A stretch of DNA of 64,000 nt, from NCBI GenBank assembly GCA_029891385.1, contig CM057228.1, positions 58,287,783 through 58,351,782 on the forward strand, given 5' to 3'. The notes beneath the pieces were generated by a model. The model was not told the origin of the DNA. It ran no database searches and saw only the letters and a program-made list of their open reading frames with translations. Below, piece by piece: positions 47,181-59,084 of the stretch (its first letter is position 1; the number at the start of each line of letters is the position of its first letter). The DNA is from Erythroxylum novogranatense. Its lineage: Eukaryota > Streptophyta > Magnoliopsida > Malpighiales > Erythroxylaceae. Made by a program: the position numbers and the translations under genes.

Positions 47181-49763
47181 TTATCGATGATGGCTCTTCA
47201 GCAGTTCTGTCATCATCTTCTTCAGATCATTCATCGTCTCCTTGATCTCATTGACTTCTCCACGTAATCTACTAAGTTCTTCTTGTGAGTCAATCGATGA
47301 GGAGGCTTGATCAACATTTGCTAAAGGAGGAGTGAACGGAATTGTCGTAGTATAAGCATCAGAGGTAGGAATGTATTCATCATTGATCTCAATAGTTGGT
47401 GGACGAATAAATGTATCAGCTTCAGGAAGATCTAAGTCAAATGGAGCAGGCAGCATCAATAACTGTCTTCCTTGCAGGGGTATGCCTTCAACATCAATAG
47501 ACAATGTACCAGATAAAGGCCTGATACGCAAAACTGTCTGAACAAGGAACTCAATAAACGTCCCTGTTATTACTCTTCCTCCCACTGGACAGTCTTCTTG
47601 GTTGTCAGTATAGCTGCACCTCGCTCCATCTTAATTCTCTGTAGAAACGCATGCCTCATCAATTTTACGCACTTCTTCTTCCATTTGATATGCGGACAGA
47701 TCATCACGAACTTCTTCTGGGTATAGCTTTGACTTCCCCTTAGTCAAATCCAAAGGATATCTTGGCTGGATATTCGGTACAATCTTTATTTCCGTCTTTT
47801 CTGAGATCGGAAAGATAGTACACGGCTTACAGGGAATTTTTGTAGGGTATGGCTTCGTAGCAACATCCCTCAAAGCATTGTAGAACATCTTTTCATCTTC
47901 TTTCAGTAAGTCCCACGTGTCACTATTTATCGACATAGATTGTACAAGAACTACTGTCTTCTTCATTGGTTGACTACCGATGGCGATAGCAGTTGTCCTG
48001 GTAACATAATGAACTATTTTGATCTTCAGCTTTTGTTTCCTAAAAAACTTATGATAGTTGTATACCATCAGACAAGGTTTATCATTATCTGAGTCTGATT
48101 CTGCTGTGGCCTCTGGTTGTGCTTCAATAGGATTATCCTGAACCAGGCTTTCCTCCACTGGCTCCTCCTGTTGAGCAATGGGGATTTCCTGAACTTTACT
48201 CTGCTCAGTTTCTTTTTCTTTTTGAGCAGCATTAGAGGTTTCTTTCTTTTGACTAACCTCCTCAGCAGTTGAGACGGTCTTTTCCGACTAATCTTCTTAG
48301 TCTTATCTTCTGCTTCAGTCAGTCTTGATGATTTCTTCACTTGAGATTTTTCTTTCTCAGATTCTGATTTTCTTTTCTTCTCAGTTTCTTTGGCTTTTCT
48401 GGCTGTATCCTCTTTCAGAATAGAAACTAAGGATCTTGTTGCTTTAGGTGCACGAGATTGAGGAGTTTGTACCTGACTCTGTTCTCTGGCAATCTTTTCT
48501 TCTTGTTGCCTTAGAGTCCGAATCCTCGGTGATCTCTTCGCCTTCTTCGTAATTTCACTTAAAAGACTTTCTCCTTGTCTTTTTGGGGCACCTTCTTCTC
48601 TCCTTCGAGGTAGACTTACTTTGATTTGAGGACTCGTCCGTTTCATCAACGGTCTTCCCGTCAGTCTTCTTATTTCTTCTGTAGGCGATTTTATTCTCAC
48701 TTGAGTTGGAGAACTTGAAGCGGCAGTCTTCTTCGAGACATGCTCCCCCTCAGTTCTTGTTCTCCTTGAAGAGTCGGCTTCTTGTTTACCTACGGTCCTC
48801 GGACCCATTCGCCGTATTGTGATTGAATCAATCTTACTCTTCACTGGTACAATCCTTCTATTTCCTCTGTGGAAAAGGATTCCAGATTCCTTAAAAATCC
48901 TTGTGAGAAGCATACCGTAAGGATAGCTAGTTGTATCCTTCATCCCCTTAATCATGTAGTGAAGGATTAAGAAGGGTAAATCAACAGGATTGCGATTTAG
49001 CAGGTAGAATAAGCATTGTTCATCCAAAGTTGTCACCAAATGTCTGGAACCTGCTCTGGGTAGTATGCAATTAAACAGAATGGTGTGAAGAACCTTAGCC
49101 TTCGGAATCAAACTAGAGGTTTTCCTCTCAGATGAGTCATTGGCTCCATATAATTGTCTTCGGACATCTTCTTCTCTCATGCAAACCTGGGACATCCAAC
49201 TGGCCTTGGTAGACAGAGTCTCACCAACCGATGGACAATCAGTCACCTTCTTAATCAGCTCCTTAGTCACAACAACAGATATGCCATCTACTGAAGATAC
49301 CACAATGTTGTCTACAATCTGAGCGTTCTTCCAAAACTCATACACTTCGTCAGTATAGACTGGTTCTCGAACCTGAAAGAAATTCCTCCAACCAGCTCTT
49401 ACAATCTCTGGTTCTACATCCATGCCATCATTTCTCAATGACTCGAAGTCTACATGCCTTCCGAAAATCATAGCTGCTTCCATTGTTTCAGAACGAAAAC
49501 TGTCTCTGGTTAGTTTTTCGTCTAGGGTAGGATGATTGAGAGAGTTTTGAAAGCAAGATGAACCGCCTGGAGATAAGAGTAACCGCAATGATATCAACTT
49601 CAGGCAACTTGAAAGGTCTTATCACGCGTATTCTAGAATCATAGGGATTTTGAAAATCGTGTGGCATTTCCCTCAAAAACTTCCTTGTCAGAGAAGTTAC
49701 CAGTTGTAACTCACTGTTCCTGACGCCTTTAGTTTTTGACGTCCCTTTAGCCTGACTGCTCAC
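47181..49763 (-). pseudogene. env-like ORF of the SIRE-like element
   Basis: Starts with an ATG at 49763, overlapping the last codons of pol, and runs about 860 codons to 47181. It holds two frameshifts (near 49560 and 48285) and one in-frame stop (47631). The N-terminal half has a domain resembling the 'putative plant transposon protein' family (EFWKNAQIVDN, VTKELIKKVTDCP, ILHYMIKGM, LLTRIFKESG). The middle (about 48750-48200) is very rich in Lys, Arg, Ser and Glu. The C-terminus (about 47290-47185) has a heptad-like segment, LRGEVNEIKETMNDLKKM, that could form a coiled coil. I see no clear signal peptide or transmembrane anchor. An ORF here is characteristic of SIRE/Maximus elements; an envelope function is not shown. 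Confidence 0.82.
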
Positions 49764-51289
49764 TTAACATAACCATGTTAAGGTTGCGTCTGATCTTCTG
49801 GAACCGTTCTTCGCTCAATGGTTTAGTGAAGATGTCTGCCCACTGATACTCTGTTTCGACGAACTGTAGCTTGACCATCTTCTTCTGAACATAGTCTCTT
49901 AGAAAATGATGTCTGACTTCAATGTGCTTCACTCTAGAATGCTGAATCGGATTCTTTGACAGATTGATTGCACTTGTGTTGTCGCAGTAGATTGGAATCT
50001 CCTCTTCTTTAACTGAATAGTCTTCAAGTTGATATTTGATCCATAACATCTGCGAATAGCAACTTGCGGCAGCCATATACTCTGCTTCGGCAGTTGATAG
50101 AGCGATTGAGCTTTATCTCTTACTTGACCAGGAAACTAGGTTTGCGCCAAGAAAGTGACATCCTCCACTTGTGCTCTTTCTTTCGATTCTATCTCCAACA
50201 TAGTCCGCATCGCAATATCCGATTAACCTGAAATCTTTACCTTTCTCAAACATTAAGCAAAGATCAGTAGTACCTGTGAGATATCTCATAATTCTTTTAA
50301 CAGCAATAAAATGAGACTCTCTAGGATCGGCCTGAAACCTTGCACACAAGCATACCCTAAACAAGATATCGTGTCTACTTGTCAGAAGATCTGAGAAAGA
50401 ACCGATCATCCCTCTATACAGGGTTTGATCCACCTTCTTACCAAGTTCATCTTTCGACAAAAGGTTTGAAGGATGCATCGGAGTAGTCATAGGCTTCACA
50501 TTTTGCATATCAAATTTGAGCAACAATTCTTTCACATACTTTTGTTGATGAATGACAATTTTCTCTTCAGTTTGCTTAACTTGCAACCCAAGAAAGAACT
50601 TTAATTCACCCATCATACTCATTTCAAACTCTTTCTTCATTAGACTCTCAAACTTCATGAATAGCTTGTTTGAAGAAGCACCAAAAATAATATCATCAAC
50701 GTAAATCTAAACTAAAATGAAATCATTCTGAAAATTCTTCCTAAAGAGCGTCTTATCAACTTGACCTCTACTGAAACCATTTTCTATAAGAAAAGGACTC
50801 AGACGATCATACCAAGCTCTAGGAGCTTGCTTCAGGCCGTATAAGGCTTTATGAAGTTTATAGACATAGTCTGGATTCTTAACATCCTCGAAACCAGGTG
50901 GTTGCTTAACATACACCTCTTCATCTATAAAGCCATTCAGAAATGCACTATTTACATCCATCTGAAACAACTTTATATCATGACAAACTGCATATGCTAG
51001 CAATATCCTGATGGCTTCAAGTCTTGCTACTGGAGCATAAGTCTCATTATAGTCTATTCCTTCTTGCTGATTATAGCCTTGTGCTACTAATCTAGCCTTA
51101 TTTCGACTCACTCTACCTGATTCGTCTAACTTATTCTTAAAGACCCATCTGGTTCCTATGATGGATTTCTTAGGGGGTTTCGAAACTAAGGACCAGACAT
51201 TATTCCTAGTAAATTGATTCAGCTCCTCTTGCATGGCTAACACCCAAGCTTCATCTTGAAGAGCTTCCTCAACCTTCTTAGGTTCTAAT
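49747..51289 (-). pseudogene. Copia pol: reverse transcriptase and RNase H
   Basis: Minus strand. The RT begins with EALQDEAWVLAMQEELNQF (about 51280), followed by TRWVFKNKLDE, KARLVAQGY, YAPVARLEAIRILLA, QMDVNSAFLNG and LYGLKQAPRAWYD. The catalytic YVDDIIFG lies just after an in-frame TAG (50707-50709). RNase H carries GYCDADYVGD, STSGGCHFLG, ALSTAEAEYMAAA (after a TAA at 50113-50115) and IYCDNTSAI, HIEVRHHFLRD, ADIFTKPL to the stop at 49747. All catalytic motifs are still readable; only the two nonsense codons break the frame. Confidence 0.93.
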
Positions 51290-52789
51290 TCAGAGATAAA
51301 AGCCACATTAGCTTCTCTTTTGAATCTGGACCTTGTTCTAACTCCTTCTGAGGTCTCTCCGATAATCAACTCTTCTGGATGAGAACTTTTATATTTCCAG
51401 TCTCTTTTCAGTCTGATAGTTTCTAGAATATCTTCAACTTTTTCTACATGAGTTCCAGATGATGGAGTTTCTGTACTATCATCTAAGCTTTTTGAAGGAC
51501 CTTCAGTTTCCATGTCATCTTCCTTATGGGGTTGGGAACTATCATCAAACTTGACATGGATGTTCTCCTCAACTGTCTTTGAAGTAAGGTTGTACACCCG
51601 AAATGCCTTAGACGATGATGAGTAGCCTAGAAAGATTCCTGGATAGGTCTTTGAGTCGAATTTATCCAACAACTCCTTTGTATTCAGAATAGAGCATTTG
51701 CACTCGAATGGATGAAAGTAAGATATGTTTGGTCTTCTTCCATTCCATAACTCATAAGGAGTCTTCTTCAACATGGGTCGCAATAGAATTCTATTTCGAA
51801 TATAGCATCAGTATTCATGACTTCGCTTGAAGTACTTAGGAAGATTCATCTCACACAGCATGGTCCTTGCCATCTCTTGAATCGTCCTGTTCTTTCTTTC
51901 AACAACTCCATTCTATTGTGGAGTCCTAGGAGCAAAGAAATTGTGGAAAATTCCATTCTCCTCACAGAATAACCTAAACTTCTCATTCTCAAACTCTCCA
52001 CCATGGTCACTCTTGATACTGGCTATAGACATTCCTTTTTCATTCTGGATAAGGTCCTAAAGCACTTAAAGGATTCATCTTTGTGTGATAAAAATAATAT
52101 CCAACAAAATCGAGTAAAGTCATCAACAATAACAAGCCCATATTTCTTTCCGCCAAGACTTATTGTCCTTGTTGGACCAAACAAATCCATATGTAATAAT
52201 TCTAAAGGTATAGATGATGTTACAAAATTTTTAGAAGAAAAAGAAGTTTTAACTTGTTTTCCTTTCAAACAATTTTCACAGAAAAACTCTTTGTCAAAAA
52301 TTATTTTTGGCAATCCTCTTACCAAATCATGTTTTGCCAACTTTGAAATATGTTTAAAAGAGACATGACCTAGCTTTTTATGCCAGATTAGTCTTTCTTC
52401 TTCGGAAGATAGAAAACATGAAATATTTTGGCTTTGAAAATCTTCTAAATCAATTTTGTAAAGATTGTTTCTTCTCTTGGCAGAGAAAAGTATAGACCCA
52501 TCTTTGTTTCTGACTTCGCAAAGATTTTGATTGAATGTGACAGTGAAACCAGAATCACACAACTGACTGACACTAATCAAGTTATGCTTCAGACCTTCAA
52601 CGAGCAATACATTATTTATGCATGCAAAGGAATCTTTACCAATTTTACCGATTCCAATGATCTTGCCCTGCTGGTTGTCTCCGAAAGTTACCGATCCTCC
52701 CTTCTTATACTGAAGGTCTAGGAACATAGACCTTTTTCCCGTCATATGTCGTGAGCATCCACTGTCTAAATACCAATGGTGCTTGCCAT
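51290..52789 (-). pseudogene. Copia pol: protease and integrase
   Basis: The protease starts with WYLDSGCSRHMTG, its active-site DSG encoded at 52758-52766. The GAG-pre-integrase/HHCC region has IWHKKLGHVSFKHI and CENCLKGKQ (about 52400-52250). The integrase core has LLHMDLFGP (first Asp), YGLVIVDDFTRF, then SDHGGEF (second Asp) and NGVVERKNRT with the Glu. Defects: a frameshift near 52055, TAG at 51913-51915 and TGA near 51806. The C-terminal part (TPYELWNGRRPN, GIFLGYSSSSKAFRVYN) is intact. Confidence 0.92.
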
Positions 52790-54432
52790 ATCTTCCAAGG
52801 AAGGATATCTGCAGGAGAAACTATTTTATTCTTTGGTACCCAAATTTTCTTGAGTCCTTTATGGTTAGTAGTATGCATGTGATGAGTTCTTTGATGCATA
52901 TAACTAGAACGTTGATTAAAACTAGATTTATTATGATTTTTCTTTTGAAAGAAAGGTTTATTATGAGACTGAGTCTTGTTAGCTGTAAACCCTAATCCGG
53001 TTTTATCACTCGGATGTCTACATTTACCAAGCATCTCATTCATTTTCTTAGTGCTCTCTGTGAAAGTAGCTAAATCAGCTGGCAGATTTTTTATTCCTAG
53101 TTTAAGCTTATTGATCTCTTCTGATCTGTCTACAACTTTATTCTTTTCTTCTAATTGCTTTTTTAGACAAATATTTTCTCTCTCTATTTCTTCAGTATGT
53201 CTAATATTGTCTACATACTTTTTCTTTAACAGTTTGTACTATTTCAGAATAGCATGAGAATCTTCTAATAATTCTGAGTAGGCATCATGCAGATTATTGT
53301 AGTCAGAATTTACCTCCTCATCACTATCTTCTTCGGCCATCAGGCAGATATTTGCATGTTCAGACGATTCGAAACCTGTATCTGATTCTGATGAATCTAG
53401 GTCCTCCCATGTTGCCATCATGCTTTTCTTGCCTTCTCTACTCCTCTTTGGTTTCTTTTTTAGAGTCGGACATTCGGACTTGTAGTGTCCAGGCTGATTG
53501 CATTCATAGCAAATGATAGATGACTTCTCTGGTTTGGCTTCATCTTTGACATTCTTTTAGAAAGTCTGGTTTGCTCTGGACTTCTTCTTCCATATGCGTC
53601 TCATCTTTCTAGAGATGAAAGATAACTCGTCATCTTCATCACTTGACTCTGGTTCTGATTGGTTGGAGTTGTTATCCTTTGACTCTTCAATCTTTAACGC
53701 TTTTGATGATTTCCTCCGTCTTTTAGTCTTGTGATTCTTATGTCCGGCCTTCAGCGCTATCGACTTGTCTCGTTTGGGCTTATCTTCAGCATCGAGTTCA
53801 ACTTCATGAATCTTCAAGGATCCAAGCAACTCGTCAAGCTTTAACACGCTCAAGTCTTTGGCTTCTTGCACCGCAGTAACTTTAGGTCTCCATCTCTTTG
53901 GAAGACTTCTTAGGATCTTTCGAACATGGTCTTGATTGTTGTACGTCCTTCCAAGAGCTTTTAATCCATTGAAAATTGTTTGAAATCTTCCAAACATTTA
54001 ATCAATAGATTCTTCATCTTTCATCCTGAAAAGTTCATACTGGTGCACAAGAATACTTATCTTGGATTCTTTAACTTGGCTTGCGCCTTCGTGAGCAATG
54101 GACAATGTGTCCCACATCTCCTTTACGGTATCGCATCCGTGGACTTTGTCATACTTGCTCCTGCTTAGGGCACACATCAAGAAGAACTTCGCCTTTGAGT
54201 TCAGCTGTATTCTTGCTTTTTGATCAGCCGTCCATCTGATTCGTGGAATAGAATTGCCATGATCATCTACGAGTGTATAGGGTCCGTTCTCTATCACATC
54301 CCAAAGGTCGACATGAGTAGATTCAATGAATAGCCGCATCCTATCTTTCCAGTAATGATAATCTTCTCCGTTGAATGTTGGAGGTCTAGTGACTGAGGCT
54401 CCTTCTGCGATGTACACATGTGATTCCGCCAT
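52790..54432 (-). pseudogene. Copia gag
   Basis: ATG at 54432, 43 bp downstream of the PBS. Capsid-like residues PPTFNGEDYHYWKDRM, ALSRSKYDKV, MWDTLSIAHEG and KALGRTYNNQDHVRKILRSLP are typical of UBN2/Retrotran_gag copia gag. A CX2CX4HX4C knuckle, CYECNQPGHYKSEC, is at 53470-53511. A Lys/Arg-rich tail and a coiled-coil-like stretch (about 53230-53060) follow before the protease. In-frame stops at 53998-54000, 53557-53559 and 53239-53241. Confidence 0.92.
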
Positions 54433-54474
54433 TATCTTTGATCCACCCTTTGCTAAAGTGATCCTTGGATAACA

Positions 54475-54487
54475 GGCTCTGATACCA
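54475..54487 (-). promoter_or_regulatory. Copia primer-binding site
   Basis: TGGTATCAGAGCC on the minus strand, two bases inside the 5' LTR. It complements the initiator Met tRNA 3' end. Confidence 0.95.
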
Positions 54488-54489
54488 AT

Positions 54490-55510
54490 TGAAGTGAATC
54501 ACACGTTAATACAATACTTATAAAACAATATCGAATACACGAGAAGGGGGGGTTGAATTGTGTATTCCCCTTTTTGAAAAATCTTTGGAAACTGTTTGTT
54601 AGAAATAAAGTTCTATACAGAACTTCCGATAAGTTCTAATTAATCAAAACTTTGAAAACTTGTTTACTGATTAAGTACTAATAAAACTTGAATCTAAAAT
54701 GGAGATAGAGAGTGAGAGTGGTTGACACAGTGTTTTATCCTGGTTCACCCCAAACCGTGGGCTACGTCCAGTCCTCAGAGTTTCTTCTGAGATTTTCACT
54801 ATCTCTTTCAATGTTACAAGTATTCTTTTCGAGCCTCTTCAGGTCTCTACAATCAGTATTCTTTCACACTTAGCCTCTGCAGGCTATCTGCACTACTTTC
54901 TCTCAGAAAAAGTGTTTGTACACTTGTTACAGTAAAATAGCTCTCAGCTAAATAGAATGCTTTTTACGATCACGTTGTCTAACTTTTGCTGATTTTTCTA
55001 ACTTTGGCTAACTTTGCAATCTTCGACTTGGACTTGTATTTACAGCCTTCGTCTGTAACTGCTTCTTGATTCTTGTTTCTTGAATCTTTAAAGAAACTAT
55101 TATTCAGTTGAGTTCTGTAACTAACTCGAACTGACTCCTTTGTCTTCTTTTCGAAATCCGCATCTATTTTTCTTTGTCTGTATTTTATCGTATGTGTTTT
55201 TGCGTCTGCATCTGCTTCTTTCTATTTACGTCTGCGTCTGCTTATTTCTTTCTTGTCTGCGTCTGCTTTACTATTTGTATCTGCGTCTGTGTTTGTGTCT
55301 GTATTAGTATTTGCATCTGCGTCTGTGTCTGCTTTACTATTTGCATCTGCGTCTGCGTCTGCTTTTCTATTTGCATCAGCGTCTGTGTTCCTTCGTCTGT
55401 ATGTCTGACTTTGTCTGTATGTCTGACTTCGTCTGTATTTCTTTTCTTTTTATTTTGCTCTTTTGTTATACATCAAAATCATATCTAAGTAAAGTCATTT
55501 GAACTTAACA
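54490..55510 (-). repeat. Copia 5' LTR
   Basis: 1021 bp. In element orientation it runs from TGTTAAGTTC to GATTCACTTCA. It is almost identical to the two halves of the 3' LTR. The TATA box position at 55037-55044 reads TGTAAATA here against TATAAATA in the 3' LTR. Confidence 0.95.
55175..55445. repeat. TCTGCG/TCTGTG hexamer tract, copia 5' LTR
   Basis: Partner of 46605-46870. A Cys-rich plus-strand frame of 104 codons across it is a by-product of the hexamer. Confidence 0.8.
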
Positions 55511-55515
55511 TTTTG

Positions 55516-56200
55516 TATGTTGGAGACTAAAATTAGAGAAGTTAATCTGAATAACTTTGTTTGTCTAGGTAGCAACTGGCAGTTCATTACAAACTATCAA
55601 AGTCATGCATATAGAAGGATTATTATAGCTTATGATTGTGATTATCTGAAAATAGAAGTTCTAGAATCTAGTCAGCAATATATTCACACTAAGCTTTATT
55701 TCAAAATGGAAAATTCTTAGGTTTTAGCTACTTTTGTCTAAGGATTCAACACTGTGTTCTAAAGAACTGACCTCTAGAATTACCTAAAAAGAATAAAGAC
55801 TTCAGTAAATTCCCCTTGGGTGGTATGCGGAGATTTTAATACTACTTTGTTCAGATCAGAGGCTGAAGGTAATTGTAACCTACTCAACTACTCCCCTGAT
55901 ATGTTTGATTGTATGCAAGAGGTGGAACTTATAGATCGAAAATATGAAGGTCATAAGTTTACTTGGACAGATAAACAAAGTTCTATTTATCACATCAGGA
56001 AAAAATTAGATAGAGCTTTTATTAATATGGAATGGCATTCTTTCTCAAAAAGCTCTGCAAAATTCCTGGACCCTGTTAACTCATATCATACTCCTATAAT
56101 GATTGATAATTTATTCACCACCTCTAGAGTCCATCATCCTTTCAGTTTCAACAATTTTCTAATCAATATGGAGGGTTTCAAGAAGAAATAGCCAAGGGAT
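55516..56200 (+). pseudogene. LINE-2 ORF2 endonuclease, main part
   Basis: Continues the 41255 fragment. It shows MLETKI (catalytic Glu region), then VCGDFNT (about 55823-55843), LIDRKYEGHKFTWTDKQ and KKLDRAFIN (about 55925-56025), the ordered motifs of an L1 endonuclease, ending with SYHTPIMID in the SDH-motif position (H kept). Stops occur near 55720 and 55740. Confidence 0.87.
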
Positions 56201-58020
56201 TGGAGCATGGATGTATGGAACTAAGCAGTACATTTGTATCTAAAAGCTCAAGGCTATAAAACAGAAGCTGAAGATTCTTAATTATAAGAGAGGTCTGAAT
56301 CTTATTGAGGAGATTGATATATCTAGGGATAAACTCTCTTCTATTCAAAAAGCATTGGTAGAGAATCCCTTAAATGGTGCTTTAACTATAGTAGAGAAGG
56401 ATGTGCTTAAAAACTACTTAGAAGTAGTGGATAATTACTGTTCTTTACTAAAGCAGAGAGCTAGAATAAATTAGTTAAAAGAGGGAGATAAATGTATAAA
56501 GTTCTTCTTCAATTCTATGCTGGCTCAAAAGAATACTAATTGAATTACCTCCATTAAAACAGATGCTGGAGTGGATGTTTTTGGACAAGAAAACTTAGCT
56601 AAGGAAGCTATGAATTTCTATAACAATCTATTTAGATTAGAAGCTCTCCTATCTGAGTTGGATTATGATCTTAGACAGTTTATAACCACTAGAATTCTTG
56701 ATCATGAAGTTTCTTAGTTAATAATACCTATTACAGATCAGGAAATCAATAAGGTAGTCTTCAGCATGAATAGCTCTAAAACTCCAAGTCTGGATGGATG
56801 GAACGGTTTTTTTATCAAGAAAATTGGAATAGTTTTAGGGGATAGTCTAGGAGGCAGTGCAGGAGTTCTTCCTGAAAGGGGTTTTACTAAAAGAGATAAA
56901 TAAGACTTTTCTATGCCTGGTCCCTAAAAACTCCAGTTTGAAAACTTGGAGTGACTACAGGCCTATTTTGTGTACTAATTTTCTCTACAAGATCATCACC
57001 AAGATTTTGGCAAATAAGCTAAAGGAGGTTATAAAATTTTTCATTAGTAAGAATCAAGGAGCTTTTATAACAAGTAGAGATATAGGGGACAATATCCTTA
57101 TCATTCAAGAGCTTTTAAAAGGGTATAACTGCAGGAGAAGCCCCTAGAATTACACTATCAAAGTTGATTTACAAAAAGCTTTCAATAGTGTGAATTAGAG
57201 ATTTCTGTTAAAAACCTTGGAGATAATGAACTTTCCCTTAATATTCATCAAGTGGATTCAAGAATGCATTTCTACAGTTTCCTATGGGATATTGATTAAT
57301 GGGAGCCCCACGAAGGTGTTCAAAGGAAAAAAAGGTCTTAGGCAAGGGGAACCTCTTTCCCCTACCTATTCCTAATTTGTATAGAAGTCCTCACCCAGTT
57401 ACTGAAGCACAACACTTCAATTGATCCTAAATTCAGATTTCGCTTCAAATGTAAGGAAGGTTCTCTAACTAGTTTATGTTTTGCAGATGACCTTATTCTC
57501 CTAAACAAGGCAATGGTCATTCAGTCTCTCTTCTAATGAAAACTTTCAATTTATTTACGGAGATGTTGGGCATATGTGTCAATAAGCACAAGAGCTATAT
57601 TATACTCTCCAAGAGTGCTTCTCACCTATCAAATGCTTTAGTTCAAGTTACAGGTATGGAAACTAAAGCTCCTCCTCTACACTACTTGGTGATTCCTATC
57701 TCATCAAGGAGGCTAGGATTCGATGAATGTATTCCTTTGATAGAAAAGATCCAAAACAAATTGGGGTTATGGACCAATAAAGCACTATCCTATGAAGGGA
57801 AACTTCAGTTACTAAATTTGGTTATTTTGTCTATGAATACTTAATGGCGTTTATACCTTTTTCTTTTAAAAGGGCTGATTAAAATAGTATAAAAAACTGA
57901 TGAAGCATTTCTATAGGGAAAAGGAATGGAGAGAAAGGAATAGTCAAAGTAAGTTGGATGATAATTTTTCAACCTAAAGATGAAGGTGGATTAGGACTAG
58001 AGTCCTATAAGGAGCCTGAA
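56201..58020 (+). pseudogene. LINE-2 ORF2 reverse transcriptase
   Basis: The RT fingers show NKTFLCLVPK, DYRPILCTNFLYKIITKILANKLK and ISKNQGAFI.SRDIGDNI (about 56890-57100). The palm follows with KVDLQKAFNSVN, INGSPTKVFKGKKGLRQGEPLSP (about 57160-57365) and the catalytic FADDLILLN (about 57480-57507). The thumb region shows YLVIPISSRRLG and LSYEGKLQLL (about 57690-57820), and the last recognisable residues are DEGGLGLESY (about 57980-58008). Stops and shifts occur throughout. Homology ends abruptly at LARD-3 DNA. Confidence 0.88.
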
Positions 58021-59084
58021 TATGCGAGTGAAATCGAAAAAAAAAACAATATTGAATGATTCAAAGAAAAAGTATTGGTACCTGACAAAAAGTGAGGGAA
58101 CAAGAAAATGAACAGTCGAAGTTAGACATTCTAGTAAGCATTCGCGAAAACTGAAATTGAATAACTATGATTATAGAATGAAGTGATTATAAATTCAAAT
58201 GCTTATAGGCTTGAATGTTCAACAACAAAAAATGCTTAAGTGGTTTTGGTTTCACAGGATTTTGACCATGCTATAGAGTTCTGATTTTACTGTGGGGATA
58301 TACTGCTACACCACACAGGGCCTAACAAGAGTCAAAGACCATAATGGATTTGAGATTGTGATGGGTAAAGCAAAGGACAGGACTTAGGAAAACTGCGTGG
58401 GTTAGCTGAAGTAGATCAGGATCGGACAAATGAACTAGAGTAAAGTGCATATCTGAATAAAGTGCGTTAACACTTTAGAACAGTAAATTGTCTAAGGAGA
58501 ACTGAATTTGAACAGAGAGTCAATGGGATATAAAGCATGACTGCATTAGGTAAAGTATAGCTGGTTATAGTGAAATGGAACTAAATGTCATTGTATTGGT
58601 ACCAAAGGAATGTGAATCGTCCCCCGACGAGATAAAAGAGGTTATTATGACGTATCACCTTGAAAAGATGTACTCCATGGAATACGACTTAGTCTCAGAT
58701 GTTATCGGGAGAAAAAGATATTGACGGTATAGTGAGAAAAGGTATTGGATGGATAAACGTGATGATTAACGAACAGGTTCGGAAATAATGAACTGAGTCA
58801 TAGCATTGGAACTAAAGGTAATGACTACTCTGAAAATGGCAAGTGAGATAGCTAAGAAAATGAGATCGCCAACTGATAGCCTTGTTGAGCCCGCTCACTG
58901 CATCGAGTGATAATGAGTTAGCCAATTAGTGTAGAACAACCGATGAATATGGTTATTGTGACCTTTCAAAAAATGAATTATTGAGTGGAAAAGTGTATGG
59001 GACATATAGGAACATATGATTACGGTCCTACTGAACTGTTGATTGAGAATTTCGAGGACGAAATTTTTATAAGGAGGGGGGAAT
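58021..59084 (+). other. LARD-3 internal domain, 3' end only
   Basis: Non-coding. It begins abruptly at the LINE-2 break without an LTR and ends in the PPT. Confidence 0.7.
59048..59084 (+). promoter_or_regulatory. LARD-3 dyad and polypurine tract
   Basis: AATTTCG-AGGA-CGAAATT (59048-59065) is followed by TAAGGAGGGGGGAAT directly before the LTR. Confidence 0.85.

Larger units (their letters stand above)
41341..55510 (-). mobile_element. SIRE/Maximus-like Ty1/copia element with env-like ORF
   Basis: A full-length minus-strand copia element, about 9.6 kb without its own insertion. It has LTRs 54490-55510 (5') and 41341-46932 (3', interrupted), an initiator-Met PBS, gag, protease-integrase-RT-RNase H, an additional ORF after pol and a PPT. 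TTTTG flanks both sides. The copia domain order (integrase before RT), the extra ORF between pol and the 3' LTR, and a PPT of the form AAAAAGGGGGAGAT place it in the SIRE/Maximus lineage. Several nonsense and frameshift changes make it non-functional. Confidence 0.93.
40340..58020 (+). mobile_element. LINE-2: L1-type LINE, split by a copia element
   Basis: Plus-strand LINE: ORF1 at 40357-41250, endonuclease start at 41255-41340, the copia element 41341-55510, then the endonuclease remainder and RT to 58020. The TTTTG duplication (41336-41340, 55511-55515) joins the endonuclease exactly. The 3' end of ORF2 and the tail are missing; homology stops at LARD-3 DNA near 58020. Many stops and shifts are present. 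Confidence 0.87.

Noticed and set aside
55174..55488. Cys-rich 104-codon plus frame that looks like a secreted peptide
   Set aside because: Translation of the TCTGCG/TCTGTG hexamer tract in the copia LTR; the matching frame in the other LTR is interrupted.
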